In this document: positions 26,591-35,668 of the stretch, in pieces | Layout of the letters: the number at the start of each line of letters is the position of its first letter | Position numbering within the stretch: position 1 is the first letter of the stretch | Assembly (NCBI RefSeq): GCF_023822065.1 | Contig: NZ_CP084930.1 | Coordinates: 2,248,001 to 2,312,000, forward strand | DNA length: 64,000 bases | Origin: Sphingomonas morindae | Lineage (GTDB): Bacteria > Pseudomonadota > Alphaproteobacteria > Sphingomonadales > Sphingomonadaceae | Direction: 5' to 3' | Position numbers and translations under genes: made by a program | Notes under the pieces: generated by a model | Told to the model about the DNA's origin: nothing | Seen by the model: the letters and a program-made list of their open reading frames with translations, nothing else | The model's database searches: none

Positions 26591-27673
26591 CTAGACGGCG
26601 GAAAGCCGCCGATTTCGGCCGGTGCTGTGCACCCCCCAGACCAGCGCGCCGAGCAGCAGCGTCGCCACCGCCTGATGGCCGACCGCGATCGGCAGCGCGA
26701 CGCCGCTCATCAGCGTGGAAATGCCCAGCAGGATCTGCACCGTCACCAGCGCGATCAGCGCGGTGGCGATGCGCGGATGGCCGGCGCGGCGCGCGGCGGC
26801 GGCGATCATCATCATCGCCACCGCCACCACGAATGCCCACCAGCGATGCACGAACTGCACCGCGATCGGATTGTTGACGAGATTGGCGGCGGTGGAGCGC
26901 GCGCGATCCCAGCCGCCCTGCGGGAAGAGCCGGTCGCCCATCAGCGGCCAGGAGGCGAAGGCATAGCCGGCGCGCAGCCCGGCGGTGAAGGCGCCCAGCG
27001 TGATCTGGAGGAAGAGCAGCAGCAGCGCCACCAGGCCCAGCCCGCTCAGCCGCGCCCGCCCGGCGGCCCGGTCGCGCGCCAGTTCGCGCAGGTCCAGCGC
27101 CACCCAGATCAGCACCGCATAGATGAAGAGCGCGTTGACGAGATGCACCGCGAGGCGGACATGGCTCACCTCGGTGCGCGCCTGCAGGCCGGACTTCACC
27201 ATCCACCAGCCGATCGCGCCCTGCAGCCCGCCCAGCGCGAGGATCGCCACCATGCGCCAGCCGAAGCCGCGCGGAATCGCGCGCCGCCACCAGGCCGTCA
27301 GCAGCACCGCCGCCATCACCAGCCCGATCAGCCGGCCGAGCAGGCGATGCACATATTCCCAGAAGAAGATCTGCTGGAACGCCGCCAGGCTCATGCCGCG
27401 ATTGATCTGCTGATATTGCGGCGTCGCCTTGTAGGCGTCGAAGGCGGCCTCCCAGGCCTGGTGCGTCAGCGGCGGGAGCGTGCCCGACACGGGCTTCCAT
27501 TCGACGATCGACAGGCCCGATTCGGTGAGCCGCGTGATTCCGCCCACCACCACCATGGCGAAGACGAGGCCGGCGACGAGGAACAGCCAGCGCGCCAGCG
27601 CCCGCGGGGCGGGGCGGGGCGCGGCCGGGCGCAGCGGCAGGCGCGAGGCGGAGCGGGGAAGCGCGGAAGCCAT
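26591..27673 (-). CDS. ctaA: Heme A synthase (COX15/CtaA type)
   Basis: Inner-membrane enzyme that oxidises heme O to heme A for aa3-type cytochrome oxidase. The 360 residues contain about eight hydrophobic helices. Motifs include VGGITRLTESGLSIVEWKPV after the first helix and FFWEYVHRLLGRLIG with a heme-ligand His. Later segments LQGAIGWWMVKSGL, SHVRLAVHL and FVHRWWAF carry further conserved His residues. The length and pattern match the alphaproteobacterial type 2 CtaA. It lies alone on the minus strand, divergent from the MerC-like gene. Confidence 0.96.
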   Translation of the reverse strand: MASALPRSASRLPLRPAAPRPAPRALARWLFLVAGLVFAMVVVGGITRLTESGLSIVEWKPVSGTLPPLTHQAWEAAFDAYKATPQYQQINRGMSLAAFQQIFFWEYVHRLLGRLIGLVMAAVLLTAWWRRAIPRGFGWRMVAILALGGLQGAIGWWMVKSGLQARTEVSHVRLAVHLVNALFIYAVLIWVALDLRELARDRAAGRARLSGLGLVALLLLFLQITLGAFTAGLRAGYAFASWPLMGDRLFPQGGWDRARSTAANLVNNPIAVQFVHRWWAFVVAVAMMMIAAAARRAGHPRIATALIALVTVQILLGISTLMSGVALPIAVGHQAVATLLLGALVWGVHSTGRNRRLSAV

Positions 27674-27724
27674 GGCGCGGCTATGCGCCGCGGGCCGCGC
27701 GCGTTCAAGAAAATGCGCTGAGGA

Positions 27725-27738
27725 GATATTGTATCATC
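27725..27738. promoter_or_regulatory. AT-rich imperfect dyad, possible Zur-type box
   Basis: GATATTGTATCATC is an imperfect inverted repeat (GAT...ATC, 8 of 14 symmetric positions) in a very GC-rich setting, about 16 bp ahead of the MerC-like start. Fur-family boxes are AT-rich dyads, and a Zur-like gene lies just downstream. The match is suggestive only. Confidence 0.3.
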
Positions 27739-27753
27739 GCGCCGTGCCGCTAT

Positions 27754-28182
27754 ATGCCGGCCATGGGAGTTTCCGCAGAAAGATCCGCCGCATCGGCCCG
27801 CGTCGCGGGGGCCAGCCGGCTGGATCGGCTGGCGATCGGCCTGTCGGGCCTGTGCCTGGTCCATTGCGTGGCGACGGTGCTGCTCGCCGCCAGCCTCGCC
27901 TCGCTCGGCGCGGCGCTCGCCAATCCCGCCTATCATGAAGTCGGCTTCGCGCTCGCGGTGCTGTTCGGCGCGATCGCGCTCGGCCGGGGCTTCCGCGCGC
28001 ATCGCGATCGCCGCCCGCTGCTGCTCGGCGGCGCCGGGCTGGTGCTGATGGCGGCGGGGCTGGTGGTGCCGCACGGCCTCGCCGAACTCGCCTGCACCAT
28101 GGCCGGCGTGACGCTGCTCGCCATCGCCCACCGGCTCAACGCCCGCCCGCGCGGCCTTGTGGAAGCGCGCCCGGCGGCCTAA
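27754..28182 (+). CDS. MerC-like membrane protein
   Basis: 142-residue protein with about four hydrophobic helices and the MerC-family segment GLCLVHCVATVLL, in which a Cys pair (C..HC) can bind a soft or divalent metal. MerC proteins move mercury, but the chromosomal relatives of sphingomonads are not tied to mer genes. The linked Zur-like regulator 10 bp downstream points to zinc or another metal. The start could also be the ATG at 27763. Confidence 0.82.
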   Translation: MPAMGVSAERSAASARVAGASRLDRLAIGLSGLCLVHCVATVLLAASLASLGAALANPAYHEVGFALAVLFGAIALGRGFRAHRDRRPLLLGGAGLVLMAAGLVVPHGLAELACTMAGVTLLAIAHRLNARPRGLVEARPAA

Positions 28183-28191
28183 TTTCCCTCA

Positions 28192-28701
28192 ATGACCGCC
28201 AGCATCCGCGCCGCCGCTCCGGTTTCCGGCCCGCCGCACGCCCATCGCCTGCCCGAAGGCGCCGCGCTGGCCGAGGCCGCCCGGGCCGCGCTGGAGAGCC
28301 GGGGCGAGCAATGGACGCAGCTGCGCGCGGCGGTGTTCGAGAGCCTGGGAGGGTTCGACCGCCCGGCTTCGGCCTATGATATCGCGGAGGATCTGTCGCG
28401 CCGTCAGGAACGGCGCGTCGCCGCTAACAGCATCTACCGCATCCTCGATCTGTTCGTGGCGAGCAATGTCGCGCAGCGCATCGAGAGCGCCAACGCCTAT
28501 GTCGCCAATCCGCATCCGGGCTGCCGTCACGATTGCATCTTCCTCGTCTGTGCCCGTTGCGGCGTGACCCTGCACCTTGACGACGACGCGATCGCGGGGC
28601 AGGTGCGCGCCGCCGCGGCCGCGGCTGGTTTTCGCGCGGAGCGGCCGGTCATCGAGGTGCGCGGCTTGTGTCCGGCCTGCACCGCCGGCGGCGGAGATTG
28701 A
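28192..28701 (+). CDS. Fur-family regulator, Zur-like
   Basis: 169-residue winged-helix metalloregulator. The DNA-binding half includes WTQLRAAVFESLGGFDRPASAYDIAEDL and SIYRILDLFVASNVAQRI. The dimerisation half carries HDCIFLVCARCG and a C-terminal CPAC; the two CxxC pairs form the structural zinc site. The absence of a Fur-type HHDH stretch and the metal-transport-like neighbour favour Zur over Fur. It is probably co-transcribed with the MerC-like gene. Confidence 0.88.
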   Translation: MTASIRAAAPVSGPPHAHRLPEGAALAEAARAALESRGEQWTQLRAAVFESLGGFDRPASAYDIAEDLSRRQERRVAANSIYRILDLFVASNVAQRIESANAYVANPHPGCRHDCIFLVCARCGVTLHLDDDAIAGQVRAAAAAAGFRAERPVIEVRGLCPACTAGGGD

Positions 28702-28783
28702 TCGCATCGGGCGTGGGCGATCTTTCTCCCTTCGACAGTGTGGGCGCCTTGTCGTAGACAGGGCGGCTTGAGGAGAATGGTTC

Positions 28784-30709
28784 GTGTCGCAACGCCCCGA
28801 AACGCCGCTGCTCGATCAGGTTGCTACGCCTGAGGAATTGCGCCGGCTAAAGCCCAGCCAGCTGCGCCAGCTCGCCGATGAGCTGCGCGCGGAGATGATC
28901 GCCGCCGTGGGCGTGACGGGCGGCCATCTCGGGTCCGGGCTCGGCGTGGTCGAGCTGACGGCGGCCATCCATTATGTGTTCGATACGCCGCGCGACACGC
29001 TGATCTGGGATGTCGGCCACCAGGCCTATCCGCACAAGATCCTCACCGGTCGCCGCGATCGCATCCGCACGCTGCGCCAGGGGGGCGGCCTGTCCGGCTT
29101 CACCCAGCGCGCCGAGAGCGAATATGATCCGTTCGGCGCCGCGCACAGCTCCACCTCCATCTCGGCGGCGCTCGGCTTCGCCATCGCCAACAAGCTGTCG
29201 GGCCGCCCCGGCAAGGCCATAGCGGTGATCGGTGACGGCGCGATGTCGGCCGGCATGGCCTATGAGGCGATGAACAACGCCGCCGCGGCGGGCAACCGGC
29301 TGGTCGTGATCCTCAACGATAACGATATGTCGATCGCGCCGCCGGTCGGCGGTCTCTCCGCCTATCTGGCGCAAATCGTGTCGAGCCGGCCCTTTCTCAG
29401 CCTGCGCGACGTCGCCAAGAAGATCGCGCAGCGGCTGCCGCGCCCGCTCGCCGATGCCGCGCGCAAGACCGATGAATATGCCCGTGGCATGGCGATCGGC
29501 GGCACGCTGTTCGAGGAACTCGGCTTCTATTATGTCGGCCCGATCGACGGCCATAATCTCGATCACCTGATCCCGGTGCTCGAGAATGTGCGCGATGCGG
29601 CGCAGGGGCCCATCCTGGTGCATGTCGTCACCAAGAAGGGCCATGGCTATGCGCCGGCCGAGAACGCGCCCGACAAATATCACGGCGTCCAGAAGTTCGA
29701 CGTGCTGACCGGCAAGCAGGACAAGGGCCCCGCCGGGCCGCCCAGCTATACCGGCGTGTTCGCCGAGGCGCTCGTGGCCGAGGCGCGGCGCGATCCTACC
29801 ATCTGCGCGATCACCGCCGCCATGCCCTCGGGCACCGGCCTGGACTCCTTCCAGAAGGCCTTTCCCGACCGGGTGTTCGACGTGGGCATCGCCGAGCAGC
29901 ACGCGGTCACCTTCGCGGCCGGGCTCGCGGCGCAGGGGATGCGGCCGTTCGCCGCCATCTACTCCACCTTCCTGCAGCGCGCCTATGATCAGGTCGTGCA
30001 CGATGTCGCGATTCAGAATCTGCCCGTGCGCTTCGCGATCGATCGCGCCGGTCTGGTCGGCGCCGACGGCGCGACCCATGCCGGCTCGTTCGATGTCACC
30101 TATCTCGCCAGCCTGCCGAATATGGTGGTGATGGCCGCCGCCGACGAGGCCGAGCTGGTGCACATGGTCCACACCGCCGCGATGCACGATAGCGGGCCGA
30201 TCGCGCTGCGCTATCCGCGCGGCAACGGCACCGGTGTCGCGCTGCCGGCGGTGCCCGAGCGGCTCGCCATCGGCAAGGGGCGGCTGGTGCGCGAGGGCAA
30301 GAAGGTGGCGATCCTCTCGCTCGGCACGCGGCTGACCGAGGCGCTGAAGGCCGCCGATCGGCTGGACGCGCAGGGCCTGTCGACCAGCGTCGCCGATCTG
30401 CGCTTCGCCAAGCCGCTCGACGAGGCGCTCATCCGCCGGCTGATGACGACGCACGATGTGGTCGTCACCATCGAGGAGAATGCGATCGGCGGGCTCGGCG
30501 CCCATGTGCTGACCCTCGCCTCCGACGAGGGGCTGCTCGATGCCGGTCTCAAGATCCGCACGCTGCGCCTGCCCGATATGTTCCAGGCGCATGACAAGCC
30601 CGAGCGGCAATATGCCGAGGCCGGGCTCGACGCGGAGGGGATCGTCGCCACGGTGTTGACGGCGCTGCGCCGCAATTCGGTCGGCCTCGCCGAGGGCGCG
30701 CGCGCCTGA
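28784..30709 (+). CDS. dxs: 1-deoxy-D-xylulose-5-phosphate synthase
   Basis: Thiamine diphosphate enzyme that starts the MEP isoprenoid pathway by joining pyruvate and glyceraldehyde-3-phosphate. The 641 residues show [12 protein letters not shown], the [17 protein letters not shown] ThDP motif, [28 protein letters not shown] and the C-terminal transketolase domain. It starts with GTG at 28784, with a GGAG about 10 bases upstream. The length fits the family. Confidence 0.97.
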   Translation: MSQRPETPLLDQVATPEELRRLKPSQLRQLADELRAEMIAAVGVTGGHLGSGLGVVELTAAIHYVFDTPRDTLIWDVGHQAYPHKILTGRRDRIRTLRQGGGLSGFTQRAESEYDPFGAAHSSTSISAALGFAIANKLSGRPGKAIAVIGDGAMSAGMAYEAMNNAAAAGNRLVVILNDNDMSIAPPVGGLSAYLAQIVSSRPFLSLRDVAKKIAQRLPRPLADAARKTDEYARGMAIGGTLFEELGFYYVGPIDGHNLDHLIPVLENVRDAAQGPILVHVVTKKGHGYAPAENAPDKYHGVQKFDVLTGKQDKGPAGPPSYTGVFAEALVAEARRDPTICAITAAMPSGTGLDSFQKAFPDRVFDVGIAEQHAVTFAAGLAAQGMRPFAAIYSTFLQRAYDQVVHDVAIQNLPVRFAIDRAGLVGADGATHAGSFDVTYLASLPNMVVMAAADEAELVHMVHTAAMHDSGPIALRYPRGNGTGVALPAVPERLAIGKGRLVREGKKVAILSLGTRLTEALKAADRLDAQGLSTSVADLRFAKPLDEALIRRLMTTHDVVVTIEENAIGGLGAHVLTLASDEGLLDAGLKIRTLRLPDMFQAHDKPERQYAEAGLDAEGIVATVLTALRRNSVGLAEGARA

Positions 30710-30795
30710 TCCTTGGAGGCGCTCGGGCGGGCGGGGCCGGTCGCGGCGGCCGGAACCCGCCCTCCGGCGGAGGGTGAAGGGCGGCGGATACAACA

Positions 30796-30825
30796 AAGCC
30801 GCCGGCAACGGGGTTGCGGCGGCTT
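30796..30825 (+). terminator. Likely terminator of dxs
   Basis: An imperfect stem (AAGCCGCC at the left, GGCGGCTT at the right, extended inward with one bulge) lies 87 bp past the dxs stop. It is followed by a weak T-containing stretch. It fits a terminator of modest strength. Confidence 0.5.
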
Positions 30826-30859
30826 GATTGTCGTGGCGGCCATCGCCGCCGGGCAAGGC

Positions 30860-30943
30860 TTAGTGGATGAACAAGGTCCCCACGGCGAGCGCCTCGAACC
30901 CGATGAAGGCGGCGGCCATCGCCACATTCTCGAAAATACGCAT
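30860..30943 (-). CDS. Candidate 27-residue small membrane protein
   Basis: A short frame reads MRIFENVAMAAAFIGFEALA and ends VGTLFIH. An AGAGGGA Shine-Dalgarno lies 7 bases before the ATG, and the codons are GC-rich like those of neighbours. Nearly all of it is one hydrophobic helix, with acidic residues at positions 5 and 17. It lies alone in the 351-bp gap between dxs and tlyA, on the opposite strand. No family is recognised. Such proteins are easily missed by annotation because of length, so conservation would decide. Confidence 0.5.
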   Translation of the reverse strand: MRIFENVAMAAAFIGFEALAVGTLFIH

Positions 30944-31060
30944 ACAGTGTCCCTCTGATAGGCAGCCGGCGGGTACGGATACGCATTTCCCGCCGGCGCA
31001 ATGCCAGATATGCGCGGCGAAACAATATTACAAATGCTGGTAATTGAAGGGCGATTGCAC

Positions 31061-31825
31061 ATGGCGCAATCCGATGAGCGGAGGGATTTCGGCGGCAAGC
31101 TGCGCGCGGACCAGCTTCTGGCCGATCGCGGCCTTGCCGAAAGCCGCAGCCGCGCCCAGGCGCTGATCCTCGCCGGCCTCGTCTATTCCGGCGATCGCAA
31201 GATCGAGAAGGCGGGCCAGCCGCTGGCGCCCGATACGCCGCTCATGGTGAAGGGCCGCGATCATCCCTGGGTGTCGCGCGGCGGCCTCAAGCTCGATCAC
31301 GCGCTCGCGCATTTCGGCTGGGACGTGGCCGGACAGGTGGCGATCGATGTCGGCGCGTCGACCGGCGGCTTCACCCATGTGCTGCTCAGCCGCGGCGCCG
31401 CGCGCGTCTATGCGGTGGATGTCGGCCATGGCCAGCTCGCCTGGTCGCTGCGCGACGATCCGCGCGTGATCGTGCTGGAACGCACCAATGCCCGCCATCT
31501 CGATCGCCAGCAGGTGCCCGAGCCCGTCGATCTGGTCGTGTGCGACGCCAGCTTCATCGCGCTCGCCAAGGTGCTGCCGGCGGCGCTGGCGCTGGCGCGG
31601 CCCGGCGCGCGTCTGGCGGCGCTGATCAAGCCGCAGTTCGAGGCGGGGCGGAGCGAGGTCGGCAAGGGCGGGGTGGTGCGCGATCCCGAGGTCCATGCGC
31701 GGGTGTGCGCCGAAGTGCGCGCCTGGCTGGAGGCGAGCGGCTGGCGCGTGGCCGGCCTCACCACCAGCCCGATCACCGGGCCCGAGGGCAATGTCGAATT
31801 CCTGGTCGGTGCCGAGAAAGATTGA
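31061..31825 (+). CDS. TlyA-family rRNA methyltransferase
   Basis: 254-residue protein with an N-terminal S4 RNA-binding domain (RADQLLADRGLAESRSRAQALILAGLV) and a C-terminal FtsJ-like methyltransferase domain. The SAM motif is DVGASTGGFTHVLL, and the catalytic K-D-K-type residues lie along SRGGLKL, DLVVCDASFI and ALIKPQFEAG. TlyA enzymes 2'-O-methylate cytidines in rRNA; the older name hemolysin A is misleading. The ATG at 31061 fits the family start better than the upstream one at 31001. Confidence 0.93.
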   Translation: MAQSDERRDFGGKLRADQLLADRGLAESRSRAQALILAGLVYSGDRKIEKAGQPLAPDTPLMVKGRDHPWVSRGGLKLDHALAHFGWDVAGQVAIDVGASTGGFTHVLLSRGAARVYAVDVGHGQLAWSLRDDPRVIVLERTNARHLDRQQVPEPVDLVVCDASFIALAKVLPAALALARPGARLAALIKPQFEAGRSEVGKGGVVRDPEVHARVCAEVRAWLEASGWRVAGLTTSPITGPEGNVEFLVGAEKD

Positions 31826-31874
31826 CGGACCGCGCAAAGCCCTTAGGCCTGAGCCGCCTGAGCAAGGAGTGGGC

Positions 31875-32429
31875 ATGAGCGAGATCGCATCCATCGGCCA
31901 GCTGCGCATGTCCTTCCTGCGGGTGGCGCTGTTCGTGGTGCCGGCCGTGCTCTTCCTCGGCATCGCCTCGGGCGTGGTCGCCAATAGCGGCTATGCCAAT
32001 GGCTGGTTCGCCGCGCTCGCCAAGCCCCGGCTGATGCCGCCGGCCTGGGTCTTCCCCGTCGCCTGGACCAGCCTCTACATTCTGATCGGCCTCGCGCTCG
32101 CCATGATCGTCGCCGCGCGCCGCGCGGTCGGCCGCGGCGTGGCGATCGGCCTGTTCTGCGCGCAGTTCGCGCTCAATCTCGCCTGGTCGCCGCTCTTCTT
32201 CGCCGCGCACCAGATCGCCGCCGCCTTCTTCGTGATCCTGCTGATGATCGCGCTGACGATCGCGACGCTGCTCGCCTTCGCCCGCATCCGACGTCGCGCG
32301 GCCTTGCTGATGCTGCCCTATCTGGGCTGGCTCTGCTTCGCCGCCTGGCTTAATCACGCGATCGATATCCTCAATCCGGACGCGAACGCCATTGCCAGGC
32401 CCATGGCCAGCACCCAGATCGCGCTCTGA
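31875..32429 (+). CDS. tspO: TspO/MBR family tryptophan-rich sensory protein
   Basis: 184-residue five-helix membrane protein related to the mitochondrial benzodiazepine receptor, which binds tetrapyrroles. It has the Trp/Pro-rich KPRLMPPAWVFPVAWTSLYILIGLAL loop-helix, NLAWSPLFFAAHQ, and the PYLGWLCFAAWLN segment. An AAGGAG lies upstream of the ATG. In photosynthetic relatives it tunes pigment genes; no photosynthesis gene is seen here, so oxidative or porphyrin stress is the likelier link. Confidence 0.94.
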   Translation: MSEIASIGQLRMSFLRVALFVVPAVLFLGIASGVVANSGYANGWFAALAKPRLMPPAWVFPVAWTSLYILIGLALAMIVAARRAVGRGVAIGLFCAQFALNLAWSPLFFAAHQIAAAFFVILLMIALTIATLLAFARIRRRAALLMLPYLGWLCFAAWLNHAIDILNPDANAIARPMASTQIAL

Positions 32430-32447
32430 CAGACCAGGAGTGACGCG

Positions 32448-32729
32448 ATGCAGACCGAGAACCGCCTTTTCGACGATTTCGCCAAGCTGATGAACGGCGT
32501 CGCCGGCACGCTGGCGGGCGCCGGTCGCGAGGCCGAGGCGCAGATGCGCGAGCGGATGCGCAGCTTCCTGGGCGGCGCCGATTTCGTGAGCCGCGACGAG
32601 TTCGAGGCGGTCAAGGCGATGGCCGCCGCCGCGCGCGACGAGGCGGATGCGCTGAAGGCGCGCGTCGCGGCGCTCGAGGCCGGCGCGGCCTCGGCCCCCG
32701 TTCCGCCGCGGCCGGCGACCGAACTCTGA
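32448..32729 (+). CDS. ubiK: UbiK-type accessory factor for ubiquinone synthesis
   Basis: 93-residue helical protein of the BMFP/YqiC family. It has FDDFAKLMNGVAGTLAGAGREAEAQMRERM, then FVSRDEFEAVKAMAAAARDEADALKARVAALE, a coiled coil. UbiK helps aerobic ubiquinone synthesis by binding UbiJ. The C-terminal tail is short. It lies in a rightward run with tspO and the YbjN gene. Confidence 0.85.
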   Translation: MQTENRLFDDFAKLMNGVAGTLAGAGREAEAQMRERMRSFLGGADFVSRDEFEAVKAMAAAARDEADALKARVAALEAGAASAPVPPRPATEL

Positions 32730-32814
32730 AGGGTTCTCCACAGGTTTCCGCAGCCTATGGCTTGCCGCGCCGGTCCGTGCGCGGCACAGCTTCACCATGC
32801 GGGGGCGACGAAGC

Positions 32815-33315
32815 ATGAGCCTGGATGATGATGGCACGCGCGACGGCGCGGCGCCGATCGACACGCTCGAAAGCTATTTCGAGGCCCATGGCTGGGCGGT
32901 GGAGCGGCTCGGCGAGGACGAGATCATCGCCACCGTCCAGGGCAGCTGGACCCAATATGAGCTGCGCGGCGTCTGGCGCCCCGAGGATCGCGTGCTGCAA
33001 TTCCTCGCGCTTCCCGACATCCGCGTCGCCACCGACAAGCGCGCCGCCGTCTACGAGACGCTGGGCCTGATCAACGAGCAGCTCTGGCTCGGCCATTTCG
33101 AGCTGTGGGCCTCGTCGGGGCTGGTGCTCTACCGCAATGCCGCGCTGGCCGAAGGCGATGGCGGGCTCGGCCTCGACCAGGCCGAGACGCTGGTCGAGAC
33201 CGCGATCGACGAGTGCGAACGCTTCTATCCCGTGTTCCAGTTCGTGCTGTGGGGCAATAAATCGCCGGGCGACGCCATCGCCGCCGCCATGATCGAGACG
33301 CGGGGCGAGGCATGA
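32815..33315 (+). CDS. YbjN domain protein
   Basis: 166-residue member of the YbjN family, soluble proteins with a type III secretion chaperone-like fold and unclear role. Landmarks are TLESYFEAHGWAVERLGEDEI, LPDIRVATDKRAAVYETLGLINEQLWLGHFEL, and FQFVLWGNKSPGDAIAAAM. The ATG at 32815 was chosen over one six codons upstream, since the family starts just before this core. Its TGA overlaps the ATG of proC. Confidence 0.87.
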   Translation: MSLDDDGTRDGAAPIDTLESYFEAHGWAVERLGEDEIIATVQGSWTQYELRGVWRPEDRVLQFLALPDIRVATDKRAAVYETLGLINEQLWLGHFELWASSGLVLYRNAALAEGDGGLGLDQAETLVETAIDECERFYPVFQFVLWGNKSPGDAIAAAMIETRGEA

Positions 33316-34127
33316 GCGCGGCCGGCCGCCTGTGGCTCGCCGGCTGCGGCACCATGGCGGGCGCCATGCTGCGCCGCTGGCTCTCGTCCGGGCTCGATCC
33401 CGCTGCGGTCACGGTCGTGCGCCCCTCGGGCCGGCCGGTCGCGCCCGGCGTGGCGGTCCATGCCGCGCCGCCCGCCGGCACCCCCGATCTGCTGCTGCTC
33501 GGCTTCAAGCCGCAGAAGCTGGCCGAGGCGGCGCCGCGCTTCGCGCCGCATGTCGGGCCGGACACGATCCTCGTCTCGATCCTCGCCGGCGTCGAACTGG
33601 CGACGCTGCGCCGCGCCTTTCCCGCCGCCGGCGCGATCGTCCGCGCCATGCCCAACACGCCGGTGGCGATCGGCGAAGGCGTGGTCGGCCTGTTCGGCGA
33701 GGGCGGGCCGGAGGCGCCCGCCAATGCCACGGTCGCCGCGCTGATGGCGCCCTTGGGTCTGGTCGAATGGATCGCCGACGAGGCGCTATTCGATGTCGTG
33801 ACCGCGCTCGCCGGGTCCGGCCCCGCCTTCCTGTTCCGCTTCATCGATGCGCTCGGCGCGGGCGGCGCGGCGCTGGGACTCGCGCCCGATCAGGCGGCGC
33901 GCTTTGCGCTGGCGACGGTGCAGGGCGCCGCCCAGCTCGCCGCCCGCGCCGAAGCGCCGCCGGCGGCGCTGGCGGAGCAGGTCGCCAGCCCCGGCGGATC
34001 GACCCGCGCCGGGCTCGCCGTGCTGGACGAGGCGGGCGCGCTCGCCCGGCTGGTGGAAGCGACGCTCGCCGCCGCCACCCGCCGCAACGCCGAAATGGCG
34101 CAGGCCGCGCGCGACGCCACCGCCTGA
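33312..34127 (+). CDS. proC: Pyrroline-5-carboxylate reductase
   Basis: NADPH enzyme of the last proline synthesis step. The 271 residues have a Rossmann start (LWLAGCGTMAGAML), VSILAGV, the RAMPNTPVAIGEG segment and the C-terminal signature VASPGGSTRAGLAVLDE. ALAGSGPAFLFRFIDAL is the family's active-site segment. It overlaps the YbjN gene. Its stop faces the next gene's stop at only about 20 bp. Confidence 0.96.
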   Translation: MSAAGRLWLAGCGTMAGAMLRRWLSSGLDPAAVTVVRPSGRPVAPGVAVHAAPPAGTPDLLLLGFKPQKLAEAAPRFAPHVGPDTILVSILAGVELATLRRAFPAAGAIVRAMPNTPVAIGEGVVGLFGEGGPEAPANATVAALMAPLGLVEWIADEALFDVVTALAGSGPAFLFRFIDALGAGGAALGLAPDQAARFALATVQGAAQLAARAEAPPAALAEQVASPGGSTRAGLAVLDEAGALARLVEATLAAATRRNAEMAQAARDATA

Positions 34128-34149
34128 CCGGCGCGTCGCCGCCGCGCCG

Positions 34150-34506
34150 CTAGTGGAAGAGGCGGCGGAAGGAGAGGCCGAGCACGGGGCCGCGCCGCTG
34201 CGTGCCCATCAGCATCGCGGTCGAAGGGCCGGGCAGGCGCGGATCGGCGCGCGCGACGCGGCTCTTGCTCTTGAGCATCGGCGCCAGCCGCGTGTCGCCC
34301 GAAGGCGTCGCCCAGTCCGGCGCCCAGCGCGCGGCGGCCGGCGGCAGCCGATAGGCGATGGCGAGCGCCGGCGTCGCGGCGGCGGGCGCCAGCGGCGGGC
34401 CATAGGGGTCCGCCCGCGCGGGCGCGGCGGCGAAAGCGAGGAGCGCGCAGCCGGTCGCAATCGCGGCGGCGGCGGCGCGGCGCGCGCGGGGCAGGCGCTC
34501 AGCCAC
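34150..34506 (-). CDS. Small exported hypothetical protein
   Basis: 118 residues from a GTG at 34506 that overlaps the stop of the endonuclease/phosphatase gene. A basic start (RLPRARR) and a hydrophobic stretch ending APARAD form a signal peptide. The mature part is Pro/Ala-rich with no recognised domain and ends LGLSFRRLFH. It may be a co-expressed helper of the upstream secreted enzyme, but nothing proves it. Confidence 0.65.
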   Translation of the reverse strand: MAERLPRARRAAAAAIATGCALLAFAAAPARADPYGPPLAPAAATPALAIAYRLPPAAARWAPDWATPSGDTRLAPMLKSKSRVARADPRLPGPSTAMLMGTQRRGPVLGLSFRRLFH

Positions 34507-35527
34507 GGGCCAGGAACCGGCGCTCGATGCCGACATGATCGGACAGCATCTGCCCGCCGGCGCCGCCGAAATGGCCGAGCAGCCCGGCCGGCGCGAAATG
34601 CGATCCGAGGCCCGCGCGATAGGCGATGAGGCTCTTGGCGCCCGCCAGCGCGCCCGCCGCGTCGGGGCCGGGCAGGGTCGGGCGGCGACAGGTGGCGCCG
34701 CATGCCGCTTCCACCGCCGCCGCGCGCAGGCCGAGCGGCGCGAACAGCGCGACGCGCATCACCGCCTCGCGCGCGGGATCGCCGCCGATGTTGAAATCGC
34801 CCGCGAGCAGCAGATCGGCATCGCCGGGCACCGCCGCCAGCGCGGCGCGCAGCGCATCGACCTGGCGGCGATAGGCATAGCCGGAGCGGCTGCCGCTCGC
34901 GCCGGAGGCGCCACGCGCGTTGAGATGCGTGTCCGCGACGATCAGCGGCCGCGCCTCGCCGGGCCGCTGCAGCGCCACCAGCAGCACGCCCTTATTGGCC
35001 AGACAGTCCCAGCCGGCACAGGCATAATCCGGAAAGGCGACCGCGCGCGTCCAGAGAATGGGATAGTCGGAGAAGAGCGCGAGCCCGCTATTCTCGGCCT
35101 TGCCGAGCGCCTCGCCGCGCCACACCCGCGCCTGGTTGGCGAAGGCGAGGTCGGCGGCGCTGCGCGGCGCCGCGCCGGGCATCTCCGGGGCGGGGCCGAG
35201 CGCGCGATAGGCATAGCCGGCGCGCGCGCCGATCGCCTGGGCTTCGCCGCTAAAGGCTTCCTGGACGGCGACGATATGCGGCTGGCGGCCCTCGGCGCGG
35301 AGACCGGCGAGGCTCGCGGCGATGCGGTCGGCGGCGGCGGCGCGGCCGAAGCGCACCGGCCAGGGCAGGCCTTCGACATTATAGGAGAGCAGGGTCGCCC
35401 CGCCCTCGGGCGCGAGCGCCACGTCGGGCGCCTGGGGCGCCGCCGGCGCCGTCGCCGCGATGTCGCGCGGGTGCGCCACCGCCACCGCCGCCGCAAGCGC
35501 GGCAAGCGTCATCCATCGAGCACGCAT
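34499..35527 (-). CDS. Secreted endonuclease/exonuclease/phosphatase family protein
   Basis: 342-residue member of the EEP superfamily (which includes sphingomyelinase C, DNase I-like and inositol phosphatase enzymes). The signal peptide covers about residues 1-20. Core motifs are LLSYNVEGLPWPVRF, VAVQEAF (metal-binding Glu), ADTHLNARG, LLLAGDFNIG and SDHVGIERRF (catalytic Asp-His). Four cysteines lie in loops. The sphingomyelinase-like spacing suggests a phosphodiester substrate outside the cell, but DNA or a sphingolipid cannot be told apart by sequence alone. Confidence 0.87.
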   Translation of the reverse strand: MRARWMTLAALAAAVAVAHPRDIAATAPAAPQAPDVALAPEGGATLLSYNVEGLPWPVRFGRAAAADRIAASLAGLRAEGRQPHIVAVQEAFSGEAQAIGARAGYAYRALGPAPEMPGAAPRSAADLAFANQARVWRGEALGKAENSGLALFSDYPILWTRAVAFPDYACAGWDCLANKGVLLVALQRPGEARPLIVADTHLNARGASGASGSRSGYAYRRQVDALRAALAAVPGDADLLLAGDFNIGGDPAREAVMRVALFAPLGLRAAAVEAACGATCRRPTLPGPDAAGALAGAKSLIAYRAGLGSHFAPAGLLGHFGGAGGQMLSDHVGIERRFLARG

Positions 35528-35668
35528 CTGCCAGTCCCCCGGGCATGTGATGCTCCGCTTTTAGGAGAAGGTCCTTACCCGCTTGCCGAACGGCCGGATT
35601 AAACCGCCGTCATCCGACCAATGTCGGATCGCCCGCCCGCACGGCGCAGGGGCCAGGCCGGGGAGAAG

